Of a stretch of 64,000 bases of DNA, positions 13,701-25,670 are shown in pieces. Position 1 is the stretch's first letter, and each line of letters starts with the position of its first letter. The DNA comes from Tubulanus polymorphus. Its lineage: Eukaryota > Nemertea > Palaeonemertea > Tubulaniformes > Tubulanidae. Location of the stretch: assembly GCF_964204645.1 (NCBI RefSeq), contig NC_134029.1, positions 8,980,850 to 9,044,849 on the forward strand, read 5' to 3'. The notes below the pieces were generated by a model that was given only the letters and a program-made list of their open reading frames with translations, was not told where the DNA came from and made no database searches. A program made the position numbers and the translations under genes.

Positions 13701-15007
13701 TGGGAATTGGTGTCTAGTTATTCACATAGTTACTGTATTCATGTCAGCGATTGTTAAGTGCGCGACGGTTTGATCCAGCACACTTGGATAATTGATTTAC
13801 ACACCATCCGCCATTTATCACACTTATTCCAGTGAACAAAATACTACACCCCAAAAGGACGCAAGTCGATAGATTTTGTTCGTACTAGCTACACGATTTG
13901 AACTTCATTCGGGCTCAGAAGGAGATTCTAAACCAGCAATTCTGCAAGGCCGTAAATGCAAACGAACTCACAACCCAATGCACAATTACCAATTAAAATG
14001 AATGTCGTCCAAGGTTTTGACCGATTAGTTTCGGTTACGAGTGCGAGTTACTCAAAATTGAAATAGCATTTCGCCTCGAATGGGTTAATAGTAACTGTAA
14101 TTCATTCGATACTCGATACGACGCGATATCTGTAAGGATTCGGGATTTGCGTCTATGGGCGTTCGTGGTATATAATACCATCAGAAGACGACGGCTTCGT
14201 CTAGCACATGCCTTGAGACAAACTTATTGACTGCAGAATGGAAATCGAAACAGCGAACAACATTGATTTACAACCGTCTGTGATGCACGCGTATGGATAC
14301 ACATAATCCGTAAAATTATAAAATGTGCATAAAATTTATCGAATCATTCAGCGCTTGAATTTTGATTTCACTGATGAAACATATTTTCGATTTTTTGCTG
14401 CAACCCAAATGCTATGCTCTTCAGCACTTAAACTACTTTATTCATTTGGGTTTGTCTATATCATAAGACCTTCACGGTTTGTAAAATCGTATGCAACCAA
14501 ATGAACTGAGTATCAATAGAATTAGCGCGGACCCGTCTCAAATCATAGTTACTACGTAAACGATGGAATTCGAGCACCGTCTCCGATTACAGCCTATAGC
14601 GTGGTATCGCGCACAGAGACAACCGCACGGAAAGACCGTTATCGATGCTCTGCATTTATCTTCGGCGGTTAATCGGCCATCAGAATAATTCGTGACGAAA
14701 ATATTTTCCTCCACGAAAATTGTATTTGTCACGAAATATTTCGATGGCCCTTTGTCAATCACAATATTGATCTCAAAATGAATAGGGAAGTTTCCAGTTT
14801 CCAGACGCCATTTTGAGGCGGTCCATCAGAAAATTGAAATTGTCACCTTACTAACAATAACTACAATAAACTATCGGACTATATACAAGTAGAAAACGAC
14901 AAAAAATATAAAAAAGGACAAAATGATCTTCAGCCTTGTAATATAGCTATTTCCAAAATTTCGATTTATTAAATCAAGCAGCCAGAAAAATTTACACCAA
15001 TCAGTCG
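10799..15007. other. Host intergenic DNA, with a GC-richer patch
   Basis: About 12590-12740 is distinctly GC- and CpG-richer than its surroundings and could be an unrecognised exon or promoter, but I see no coding frame. Around 11460-11600 there are short imperfect repeats of the type CTAGCCACGG and GTGGTTAG. No gene supported. Confidence 0.45.
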
Positions 15008-15270
15008 CTTGCCGGTTTAGGCTGAATGGAAGATTGTTTGAATGAACCGGAACCAATTTTCCCAATTATGTACTTCGAATGAAACAAGATATTCTGTAAA
15101 CTCGACCGCCAATCACACAACTATATCTGTAATTCGATTTCCGATTTCAAATCAAACCCCGCTTCGCTTCCTGCAGGTGTGGTGGGTCTGTAAGGGACAC
15201 TCAGTCAAAAAACCAAACGAAATTTAGCAACCAAATAGATAACAGGGACAATTTCTATTTCAAGATCAAA
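15008..15270 (+). repeat. Dispersed 260-bp repeat, copy 2
   Basis: Same-orientation partner of the copy at 7829-8087, with small indels throughout, consistent with two old insertions of one family. Confidence 0.7.
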
Positions 15271-15539
15271 CAATACATAACTTGATTTTTGTAGCGATAG
15301 GGGTATGGACGACAATAAATCGCGCTAAAAGTTACTCGAAATCTGTCCAACAATACGAGACCTTTGGGAGCGCCTCAAAATGGCCTCACTTATTAATTAT
15401 CTGTGTAATCTTTTATAACGTGCCACATTACTTTATCTGCAATTGTCTATGTATATTATGTATATTTGGTTTGTTTGGTAAACTAGGAGTGAATGTGAAT
15501 TGGTGTATATGTCTGTGTGTATGTGAGAGTGTATGGACG

Positions 15540-15690
15540 AGGGATTAGGACTAGATTAAACCAACTTTGGCTTCTCCTAATTCCTCGCATAATTTATTGG
15601 TACATTGTTTTCCATATATTGTGTATTCATTTGTAAACTCTGTAACAATCTTTTATGCAAATAAATCATATCATATCATATCATGGCGTT
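15540..15690 (+). mobile_element. Possible LINE 3' tail with TCATA repeats
   Basis: A T-rich stretch ends in TTTTATGCAAATAAATCATA followed by several TCATA units (to about 15684). An AATAAA-like site followed by a short tandem repeat is typical of non-LTR retrotransposon 3' ends. No reverse transcriptase frame is attached, so the call is tentative. Confidence 0.35.
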
Positions 15691-18600
15691 TACCGAAAGA
15701 TTCCCTATTGATACCTGCCAGGAACGTTAATTCGGGAAAAAGAAAACAGTTAAAAATGGATAATTGCTGAAAAGTTTTTTTTAGTTGTTGAAGGGAGTTT
15801 GTAGTTGAATGAGTATCGTTACGCGCTCAATGATTAAATACGTGGTATGTGGTATCGAAGTCCTTTAAGCGCGCATGATAAACACGCAGCACGAATTACG
15901 GAACAATTTCCTGCATCGGTTTGTTTCAAAGAGCTTGCAGTTTCGGTCGCTCGTTTATCTTTGAAAATAAACCGACGATTACGCAGACATCTGCCGGGCT
16001 ACAGCTCGAACTGCTGACGTACCCACGCTTTTTGAATGAGCGTTTTGTAAAACAAAAAAGTCCAACCCGATTGCCTCCATCAAAATGCAGACGAATCGTA
16101 TAGAATTGTAATGATTCTTCTTCGCCGCGTGATCATCTACGCAGCTCAATTTGCACCGGTAGCGACGGCAACAGTTGAAGTATGACATCGTAATTAGAAG
16201 GCTTGTCGGTAATGTCGACGGAATCCTACGTCGTCTTCCTTACGGGCTTCATCTTACAATTTCACGCATCCGCTGTTTAATTCATTACTAGGATTTCATA
16301 ATTGAGCATCTTTTTCTAGATATACGAGATTCGCCCGCCGATGAGGTGTATTTTTCGCAAATCCGGTTAATTGCTACATTTCCGCGGACTCGTCTGGTAG
16401 AAGAACGCCGCGACGTTTTGAACACTCCCCGTCGGTCATTTTGCACCGACAATTACGATGGAAAGGGAACTAAAATCAACGAAACGTTTTGAATTTCTAG
16501 CACTGGTGACGTCATTAATTGGACCTGATATCGGGTTTGAACGTTTTCGACGTGGCAATACGGGGTTCTGAGAGGGCTTTTCTTTTTATTTCAAACACCG
16601 ATAGAATATCGGTTTCAATCGTTTTCAAGGCTCCTGTAGGTTAGATGATGAAATTACTAATTAAGAGAGTGATCACTGTAGAAATCTATAGCGTATCGTT
16701 TTCCTAACAAAAACGTCTGAAAAACACGTGTTCTGTGTTGATTTTGGCTTTTATTTCTTAATGTACTTTTCGACGGGAAAAATCTTACGCACCATACATC
16801 TGTGAATACAGATACCAACGGCCGGCGATTGTTTTGCAAACAAACCGCCTTTCTTTACATTAAACACGCAACACGAGCCGTCGAAATTTATACTCCAGAT
16901 TTTTTCTCTTCATTGATACTATAAGTATAAACGTTACGACACGATAACGCGATATGTTATGCTAAGTAATCAGCGTAAATTGCTCAAAAACGCGGATAGA
17001 ATTTTGTTATGTTCGTCTACACAGCCAATCGCAAAACCGTTTGAAATTCGAAGAGGGTATCACCGACGACCTTGGCACACCTAAAGAATTAAAAACGGCG
17101 AACCGAATGTCGGACGAGAAAAATGAAATTAAAACGCAATCTCCTTTCAGAATCAACACGCATAATATTTCTTTCACCACCGGGAGATTAGTCTGAAGGA
17201 GGAATTGGGTTGCTCGCCGGTTCGTATTGAAATTAATCGCTTCAATCTCTTTATCATTCCCATCATTTTCTTATCCGTTGAACGAAGCTGAAATAGCTCA
17301 GACGTATAGCGCCCCCTCCCACTTCACTTATCGTGTACTAAAGAATGGAAAGGTTATGCAAAATATGTATATATTACAATGCATTGTGCGTATTATACAA
17401 ATTGAAAAGTTTTAAAGCGATTTTGCGTGTGTGTGTGTGTGTCAGGCCAATCTTCGTTTTAAAACTCAATATTCCCAGGATTTCGGCTTCTTAAGTTTCA
17501 TGGTTCATATACGGTTTTTTTTCATATGCCTCATATTCACATGGCAGCGTCCGATTGTATACTATTGCGTGTACATAATTTACTTCATTATAGTTTTAAG
17601 GCGCCCGCACACGAGCCTAAAAATGCACTCAGCACATAGAACTGTGTCAAAGTTTGCATGCGTCATCAAACCATGACCCAAATCCACAATTGTGAGTTAA
17701 GATTTAACTCAGCGTAAACCCATTGAAAATGAACTATTTCTAATCCGGAGTTTACTCTAACTCAGAACTGTGGAACTGGGTCCATATCTACTACATATGC
17801 ACCGTCTAAAGCGGCTTTTCATCATCTTTGTCAAATATGTTTAGATGTAAAGAAAGTGACCTGTTCCTTTTAAAAATACGTATGTACGTCAAGAGTGAGC
17901 TTGGAAGGGAAAACTATGATTTTATTAATTCAAGTAATCGCATCTCGTGCAGATATTGATAGTCATATAATCAACGATTGCATATTCTGAAATTGATATA
18001 CTAGCTGCTAACAATCGTTTTTTTTAGTAATGACGCATGCGCATCGGCGACAAAATAAGCTGGAAAAATCAGCCGCACACGAGCCGAAAACTGCGCTGCG
18101 CATTTTGCGTCCGCATTATTCGGCTCGTCTGCGGGGGCCTTTACCGACTTTGTGGATAAAATGCGCCGTGTCACGCAGAATCATACGCCGACAGATGCCG
18201 CAGATGCGACTATTGATCGCGGATGACGAGAGCCTACCGATGAAAAATCGTCTCCGACTTGTACTCTGTATATCATGCAAAGTATACCGAATATACATAC
18301 AAACAAAACCGAAACGGAAAACGGGATTTCCATTAGACTAATAGAATTCGCCTTTCCCCTTGAAACTGCGCGGAGATGTTTCGGTATTCGGGGCACGCGA
18401 AATGCGGAATTTCATTCACTCCATCGCGACACCCATTACGGGGAATATCTGCGGCACATATACGGGGCGTGCTGTCGAGTGTACGTTTGCGTGACAATGA
18501 AAAAGTCTAAAAACAAACGAAACGGAACGACGAAATCGACACTCGGTAATTTATCTTCGAGCTGTGAATGCAGCTATCTTCATTTCTCTCGAAACAATCC

Positions 18601-18699
18601 CGGCGTAACCTCAATTTAGATCCCGTTCCTACACGATGACGAATACTACGTGACTCGTAGACTAATGTTAATACGTAACAAACGACAGTTGACGATTAA
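15691..18699. other. Host intergenic DNA
   Basis: Contains a (GT)n microsatellite at about 17427-17442. The open frames near 18030-18620 lie in a slightly GC-richer patch but show no motif and overlap on both strands. No gene supported. Confidence 0.45.
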
Positions 18700-18828
18700 G
18701 ATATTCATTGTCTGACGGTTTCGGAGTTTGTTTTAAGTCCATCACCAGAGACACAAACATGACATGTCATTTTTGTTTCTCTGACGATGGAGTATAGATA
18801 AACTCCGAAATTGTCGGACAATGAATGT
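18700..18828. repeat. MITE-like hairpin
   Basis: ATTCATTGTCTGACGGTTTC and GGAGTTT on the left are mirrored by AAACTCC and GAAATTGTCGGACAATGAAT on the right. Inside, a second pair surrounds the centre (CATCACCAGAGA against TCTCTGACGATG). Total length about 129 bp, non-coding. Confidence 0.65.
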
Positions 18829-19759
18829 TTTTATCATTAAAACGGTGGTTTTTTAGATAGATACTACGTAAAAGGTTACAGGGTTTCAGTGCCTTAGATT
18901 TCTAAGTACAGCCTATTGGCTCACACTGTATCCATCGGAACCAACATCATGTATGAATATTTGAAAAAAAATTGCATCGATTATCATTTATATTGTACGT
19001 ACGGTTTACGAAGAATAAATATCTATCTATCTATAGGTTATTCGGAAAAGGTAATTTCGAATGTATTCCCAATTGCCTATGGATTTGATTCCGAAAAGAA
19101 CACTGCATTCACCGTGTAACTATGATACCAGATGATTAACAGACTACATTTCAAAAGTTGAGAAGCTCATTAGTTTGTATACAATATACCATTCTTTTAA
19201 ACAGGACATCATGACATGTGGTCTATTTTCTACACCATCTCTTTACACTATGCGCGTATACTGTCAAGTATGAAATCAAAATTACCCTGACGGTCAGGAA
19301 ACAAGGTTATTTAGGACGAATATAAAATCCACACCCAGAATTAAAGAATTCAGGTTATTGTTGCCACCATTGTTTTAAGGGTAACCGATTTCGTTGGTTC
19401 ACGTTGGTCTGTTTTATTAAATCTTTAAAGTTTTAATGCGTGTTTTATCGAGATATACGTTTATACATTGGTCTTCTGTAATAAAGGATTGGATTTTTAC
19501 AAGCCCGTCGGGTGACGCGCGCAAGTCCTAACCGCCACCATCTGTTAAATAAGAGATCAAGTTTGCGCAGATTCAAGTTGCATCATCCGAGTCACGAAAC
19601 AAAACCACCCACTCTAGTAAATATTTGATTCAGCCAAGGAATATGTGAAATGTATATACAGCTTGAAAAAGAATTGAAAAACAAATTACCTGCCTGCGTA
19701 TTTGAAAAAAACGACACCGCAAACATTTCCGTGAAGCAAACAAAGAGGACGTTTTAGTA

Positions 19760-19925
19760 TGATAACCACACTCAAAAGTGGTGAACGGATGATAAGATAA
19801 AGAACCACTTCTTAAACAAATTAAAAGTTTAGAAAAAACTAGAATCTATTCAATCAAAAAATTAAAAGAACACGACATATCGATCTCACTCTAGATCATC
19901 GTCAGGTGTGAGGACTATTCTTAGG
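19760..19925 (-). repeat. CGAAACGTCGTG-family repeat, decayed copy
   Basis: Shares the CCACACTC-N-AGTGGTGAACG leader with 963-1010. On the minus strand it reads CCTGACGATGATCTAGAGTG and then GAGATCGATATGTCGTG, so the GAAA block seen at 1123-1126 is mutated here. Confidence 0.6.
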
Positions 19926-21111
19926 TAAAGTTACGTTGCATTTGGTCGATTGTAAAGATTTTGTTTTACCTGACAATAGGATAAGTGGAGGATTCTTCAG
20001 GAATATGATCTAAAACAAGTGTAGTGTAGTAGAGTGGGCAACCAATATACATGTTTACAAAAGTTTGGGTTTAAATGAGGCTACCAAAGCGTTACTGTGG
20101 TATCAATTCAAGCATTTCCTCGTTGTTGAAAACATTCTTCGCACGTCTTGTTTCAAGTATGCAACACACGATCGCGTGCTTTTCGAGACGCAAAAATTTC
20201 GCATTATAATTGATATCGAATCATCATCGAATCATGTAATTCGACATCAAACGAACCTTCTGACACTCGAAAACACTCGACTTGTCAGTCATCTTTTACA
20301 GAGAAGATACCTTAACATACCGAAAACTTTCCCGCTAAGCAGAGCGCAAGGTTTAAGAGCCGGTGTTTTGAAGATTCGCGTTGCGGCATTAGGCGTTCGC
20401 GGATCTGGTGGGATCGAGTTGAAAAAATTTATCGAAGTATAGAATGAAAATGTAAGGCGAGGCATTTGCGGGAAGTTGAAGAACGTACAAGAAAATATAA
20501 AAGTTCCATCGGCGAAAACATGAAACACCGCCGAAGCACCAATCCTATTTATTATAAGACGGCTTAATTTGCGGATATGCCAACAAATCAAGCATCAGTT
20601 CCTCGAGAATGAGCCGTTCCGACATTAAACAGTTTATGGAAGGCGTTCCCCCAATTAAGGAGAACAAGTAGCCGTGGATCGCGCGTACGTTGCGTATGAG
20701 TTGAGAAGGCTTTTACGAAACGAGGCGTTTTACAGCGTTTATTCTATCGCTAAATGATCAAAGGATTAGATATCATCAAAATGTCGGTATACATCGGCAG
20801 GCAGATTCTGACGGTAAGTGAACTTAATTGCGACATCTTCACATCCTTCCTCGGCAGGGATTCCAACCTGATAGCATCGCTCAACTTAAACCACGGCACG
20901 AGACCCTGCTACACTATAGACCTGGTGCGCTGGTATATACCACAGGGTTGCCGCAAGAAAACTTGCGGCAACAATGAGATTGCCCGTTGTATAATCACCG
21001 AGGCAAATTTCACGGATAAACTATAAATGGAAAATCGCGGGCTAAAATAAAGCTGGGTCTAAAATAAAGCGGCTGATAATGACATCATATAAGCTGCGTA
21101 TCTAGCTGCGC
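19926..21111. other. Host intergenic DNA
   Basis: Open frames on both strands at 20065-20591 and 20754-21026 have no recognisable motif. No gene supported. Confidence 0.45.
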
Positions 21112-21190
21112 TCTTGGTCTAGTGGGGCAGGATTTCGTAACGCAGCGAGTCTCGATGCCATCCGGTTCGAATCCCTGCCGGGGAGGATGC
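21112..21190 (+). repeat. tRNA-like sequence (SINE head or tRNA pseudogene)
   Basis: TTGGTCTAGTGG resembles an A box and GGTTCGAATCC is a canonical B box about 50 bases downstream. The acceptor and T stems do not pair well, so it is not a functional tRNA by eye. A tRNA-derived SINE or pseudogene is the simplest reading. Confidence 0.45.
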
Positions 21191-22096
21191 CGCTTAAGCG
21201 CGATGATCAAAACCGATTCTATACGAATTATCACGCCGATTCGGAGACACGGGTCAAAAACGGATAAAATGAATTCGCCATGAAAAATCGAAGAAGGCGG
21301 AAAACATCGTGAGATGAATACTAAACTATTTTTTTTCGGTTCGGAAACCATCATCAGTTAGCAACGGGATACGAAAAGAAATTATTCCTCAAATTAATCT
21401 CTCACCAGAATAAAGCGGACATATGGTACAATTCCCAGATCCCTCTCCCCTCGCATCCAACTTTCCCCATCTCTTTTCCCACGTATTGGCCTTTATATTC
21501 GCCTCATTACTTCGTACGGAAAAGTTTTTTGAGATATCCAGAAAAAAGGTGATCGCTAGTTTTCCGATACGACGAACACAAGGACGAAAGCGAACGTGCC
21601 TGGGCTCAATTCGACGTGAAACTCGTTTCCGTAAAGCGTTACCTCTTCCAAAAAAAGCTACAGTCCGGATTAGGTTGTTTAAAGGTTTACATTTGAATAG
21701 TTGAACAGAGACTTTCGAATTGAATATAGCAAAATTTAAACTGTGATTTGTGATAGAATGATTGGAAATGATTTAAAATATGTATCTTAGTAATTTCTGT
21801 ACACTTATGTATCCGCGAGAAACTGGCGCTCCAATCACGGTTATTTCGTAAATAGCACAAGTAACGTGCCTCCCGAATAAACCCCCAAAATCTATTGGTG
21901 GGATATCCACGTAAAGACGTAACTGCTAGACTAACTGCGTGCGACGAAGCTACATTAGTGTATTTTGATGTTCGTTAGAAAATAATGTCCTTCTCGTTTG
22001 TACATTCAAAATTTCAACTCAAACGGTCAAAATACTCTTCGAATATATCCCCAGTTCCTTAAAGCTATGCACAAAAATGGATTAGCTCCACGGGTG

Positions 22097-22440
22097 CGTA
22101 TGTACGGAAGAGCATAGCGGCCACATGACAATTTTAATTTTCTAAGTAAAAATTTCGACTTTAAAACTCGAAATTTCGACTTTGAAACTCGAATGAATTA
22201 GCATGCTCGACGTCCACCCCGTCAATTTTAGATTAGAACGACGTTATCGTGCTTGCTAAGGCAGTATCTAAACCTAACTTGAGGAGAGAACTATAAAACT
22301 GACCTCGTTGTACCATGGTGTTAATTTTACAACATAGCGCCCGCCCATGTGTTAAAAAGTCAAAATTTCGAGTTTCAAAGCTGAAATTTCGACTTAAAAA
22401 AACATTTTCATGTAGCCGCAATGCTCTTCCGTACGTATGT
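22097..22440. mobile_element. MITE, about 344 bp
   Basis: Left end CGTATGTACGGAAGAGCAT is mirrored by ATGCTCTTCCGTACGTATG at the right. Inside are CATGA/TCATG pairs, and AAATTTCGAC and CGAAATTTC motifs recur on both arms. Non-coding; its transposase source is not in the window. Confidence 0.75.
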
Positions 22441-23599
22441 GATATTCCACTCTCTAACAGGAGAATTACGAACGGTTTTGCGGTTACTAGAAGCACGGGA
22501 CACCCGAGTGAGTTCACACTTCTAACGAGGGGATTTGTTTTTATTATTTTTTCAATCCTCAGACGGTTTCATCTTTTTCAGCGTACAAGCCTAAATACTC
22601 AAGGTAAACATATCATATCAAGCTGTATCGGTTAAAACATTGCCCCTAAAAATGCATGCCCAATAAAATCTCTATTCCCCGGTTCCTAACATTTCCTTTC
22701 AGACGATAGTCTTAGTGCATATTTGAATTTCAATAAATTTAATAATACCTTTCCGTATTACAATTTCCATTCATTTCTCGTGATATCCTAAATTCTATTT
22801 CATAATTCAAATGATTGAAAATATTCTCGAGACATGAAATTTTGCTGCATGAAAAAAATCACAGATAAAACTCGCTTACCTTATTACGATGATGATATAT
22901 ATTTTACGTTGTCAACTTATGCGTTAATCTGTTCGGATAATCCGCATGTAAATCCTTACTCCGGTTCGTATTTCGGTTAACTGTACGGGGGGACTGTTCG
23001 CGTTGGCTCAGTACCGATGATGGTCGACCACGGTGCAGACTGCAAACTGAGATATATTCGAGCGCGCGAACCACTTTGCTTCCTCGCGTTCAACTAGTAG
23101 ACAACGCAGTCGGCGCACTATCAATTCTCCTGCCATAACAACAACAATATCAGAAATCGGTCGTGAATTCGAAAGTCGATTTTTTCATTCAACGGATTTT
23201 GAGAATCGGGATGCGTACGACATTACCAGTAATATTCGAATTGACCTAATGGTTGCCCGAGGCCTAAAAACTTCTCGCAGCCTCACGCATATACCATCAC
23301 AATACTGATCGTAATATCAGATTCGGTGTTCTGTCTATTGAGATTTCAAAATAGTTCTTTTCATTCGTTTATGGCTTTTTTTTGTTTCTCAGCTCGAATA
23401 TCCTAACCGTAGAATTTAATTTCATTTGTTTGTCTAACAAAATGGAAATTACGGCAGAAAAGATAAACTTGTATTCATCACGATTGCATAGAAATATGAT
23501 ACAAAAGTACAAGCATATTCGATAGTTTAAAACCCATAGTTTAAAACCCACTATATACAGAATTTAAGAGATTAAAAACGAATTTAATTCATCAAGTAT
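22441..23599. other. Host intergenic DNA
   Basis: No gene recognised. AT-rich on its right side. Confidence 0.5.
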
Positions 23600-23700
23600 T
23601 AAAATCAAAATACACGACGTTTCGAACTCTCACTAGAGATCACCATTCAGGTGTCTCATTATCCGTAATCCACGTCAGAGTGTGGCTATTCTACGATTTC
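23600..23700 (-). repeat. CGAAACGTCGTG-family repeat, compact copy
   Basis: On the minus strand the copy reads in the order CCACACTC-type leader, CACCTGAATGGTGATCTC, GAGAGTTCGAAACGTCGTG and a T-rich tail. It is shorter than the copy at 19760-19925 because the segment between leader and core is missing. Confidence 0.6.
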
Positions 23701-24974
23701 AAGAGTGTTTATATGCCAATCATTTAAACATTGAAATGCTGGTAAGGTGGATAGCATGAATTTTCACAAATGATTAAGATTAAGATGTAACTTGATCGTT
23801 CCCGACCACATTACGTGGTATAAGGATTACAATAACAGTAAGTATATAAAATGTTATAAGAATACGGAATGTTAAAGTTACACAAGATTATTATCATCAT
23901 TATAAATTAAAAATGTACTAATTCTTGCAAAAATCTAGTACAATCGTCCTAGTCTACTATATATTTTTGGTTTTGCCGACATGGTAATCGCCATAATGTT
24001 TTTAACTTGAGTCTATATATCGAAATAGATCAGTGCAATACAACATGATATACGACTTTCTAATACGTGATTTCGATGCAATTTGTATCAATATCAATAC
24101 GAATGATGCAGTAATAATGACTGTAATTTTTTTTAAATTTCTTACATTTTTGGTGATGGACAAACTATAGAAATTAATGATCTTCAAATCTAACGTTTAT
24201 AGAAATTACTATATTTCTTATTCAAATTGATGATTTCGTAGTTTCGTAGATGGCTGTGAAAGCAAGATATAATAACCAATGTTTTTAATGATTTTATTTC
24301 TTAAGAAGCTATTGTGGAAATGCATAAACAAAACAGATTGCAGCTGTTGTCCACATTTCGGTTCAAATAATTGGCCTTATAATAATCTATTAGAAAAATC
24401 TACTTTATTCGGTAGTTATATGAATGGTATTTACACATGTATGTGGTGAACATGCTAGGCATACACGAATTAGGACAAACTGCTATATAAATCCAACTCT
24501 TCGTTTCATTGTCATATTGAATAAAACCTTTTTCTTTATTTGAGGAGATCGCGTGTCCAACTGTTTTAATTCGATTCACCTTTCGAATTAGAATTTAGAT
24601 ATAAGTGATAACTTTGAAGTTACACTAAACGATTCGCACACGCTTAAAGTCTCCTTGCAACCGCACAGTCATCAAACATGATAGATTTTCCGCTCACAAC
24701 CTCTCGACAAAAAATATCGCATAAAATATGAAAAGCAACCGCCGCGCACACTACTAAAAGAGGACATGTCGAGCAATTATTCAGCGGAGTGAACTCTGAT
24801 GATTGGCCCGCTAGACACGGAGAAAAAGGAGTCGCGGCGATTTTTTAGCTCGGTCGCGCGGTAAACACCTCCGGGCTGTTTTACCAATCTACTTAACCTG
24901 CACTTTAAAGATTAAAGACGGTAGATTCGTTTTTCACGAAGAAACGTCACTTCAAACGACTCGAAGGCTTTTTT
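23701..24974. other. Host intergenic DNA, AT-rich
   Basis: No gene or repeat recognised. Confidence 0.5.
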
Positions 24975-25670
24975 GTGAAAATTAGCTCCGTCGATGGACG
25001 TCGGATGAGCGAGATGGGCAGGAGTGAACTTGGTTAGTAGCGAATTCCTTTCATGAGTTTTTTTTTTACAGTTACAAGATTTACAGTTACTGTAATGCCT
25101 CATTGTAGACAAGGGGCCGCTTTTTGGAATGGTTTTGACTCTAAGCCTGGGGTTACCTCATTGAAAATGAGCTCTGTCGATGGACGGCGGATGAGATGGG
25201 CAGGAGATGATTGAAATGAATTCTTTTCATTACTTTTAAGAAGATCTACTGTAGTTACTGTTATTTCATATTCTTGTTAGTGTAAAGATTTAACCACGGC
25301 TAGGTCGAACCATCTTCCACGTTATTACTGGCAAAATCCATATTCCTTTAAATATTTTAACTAAATGTCGAATATCAAATACCAGAAAACGATATGTGAT
25401 TTCCTCACCGAAGTTTCCAATTTTATGTAATCTTTTGTTTCCACATGTTTGTATTATCAAATTATGGAATAAAGTTATTGCATTGTATTGTAATAACAAT
25501 AATGAATTGAGTATGAAAATTTAGTATGTAATGCCGCATTCGAGACAAGGGCCGCTTTTTAGACTGGTATTGTTTTTTGAACTGGTAGGGATACCTCAAA
25601 CCCAGGGTTAACTCATTTAAAATGAATTGCGTTAGCCCCGGGGTTAACGATCACACCGGACTGTAAAACC
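24975..25670 (+). repeat. Local tandem duplication (about 2.5 units), one unit interrupted
   Basis: Unit markers are TCGATGGACGKCGGATGAG, GAGATGGGCAGGAG, TGTAATGCCKCATT and GACAAGGGGCCGCTTTTT (or GACAAGGGCCGC). Unit 1 spans about 24975-25125 and unit 2 about 25160-25560. A partial third unit follows, carrying the ACCCAGGGTTAACTC motif. Unit 2 is split by about 260 bp of unrelated sequence at roughly 25262-25525. Confidence 0.65.
25290..25485 (+). pseudogene. Possible LINE reverse-transcriptase C-terminal fragment
   Basis: The plus-strand frame shows a pattern like the end of non-LTR retrotransposon ORF2 proteins: an NTRKRYVISSPKF stretch followed about 17 residues later by KLWNKVI. It lies inside the insertion that splits unit 2 of the local duplication, which fits a LINE-derived insertion. 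The match is weak. Confidence 0.35.

Noticed and set aside
18030-18619. Two overlapping plus-strand open frames in a GC-richer patch
   Set aside because: Arg-rich composition follows base content, and minus-strand frames are open too. No motif.
21112-21190. Functional tRNA gene
   Set aside because: A and B boxes are present, but acceptor and T stems do not pair, so I call it tRNA-derived repeat.
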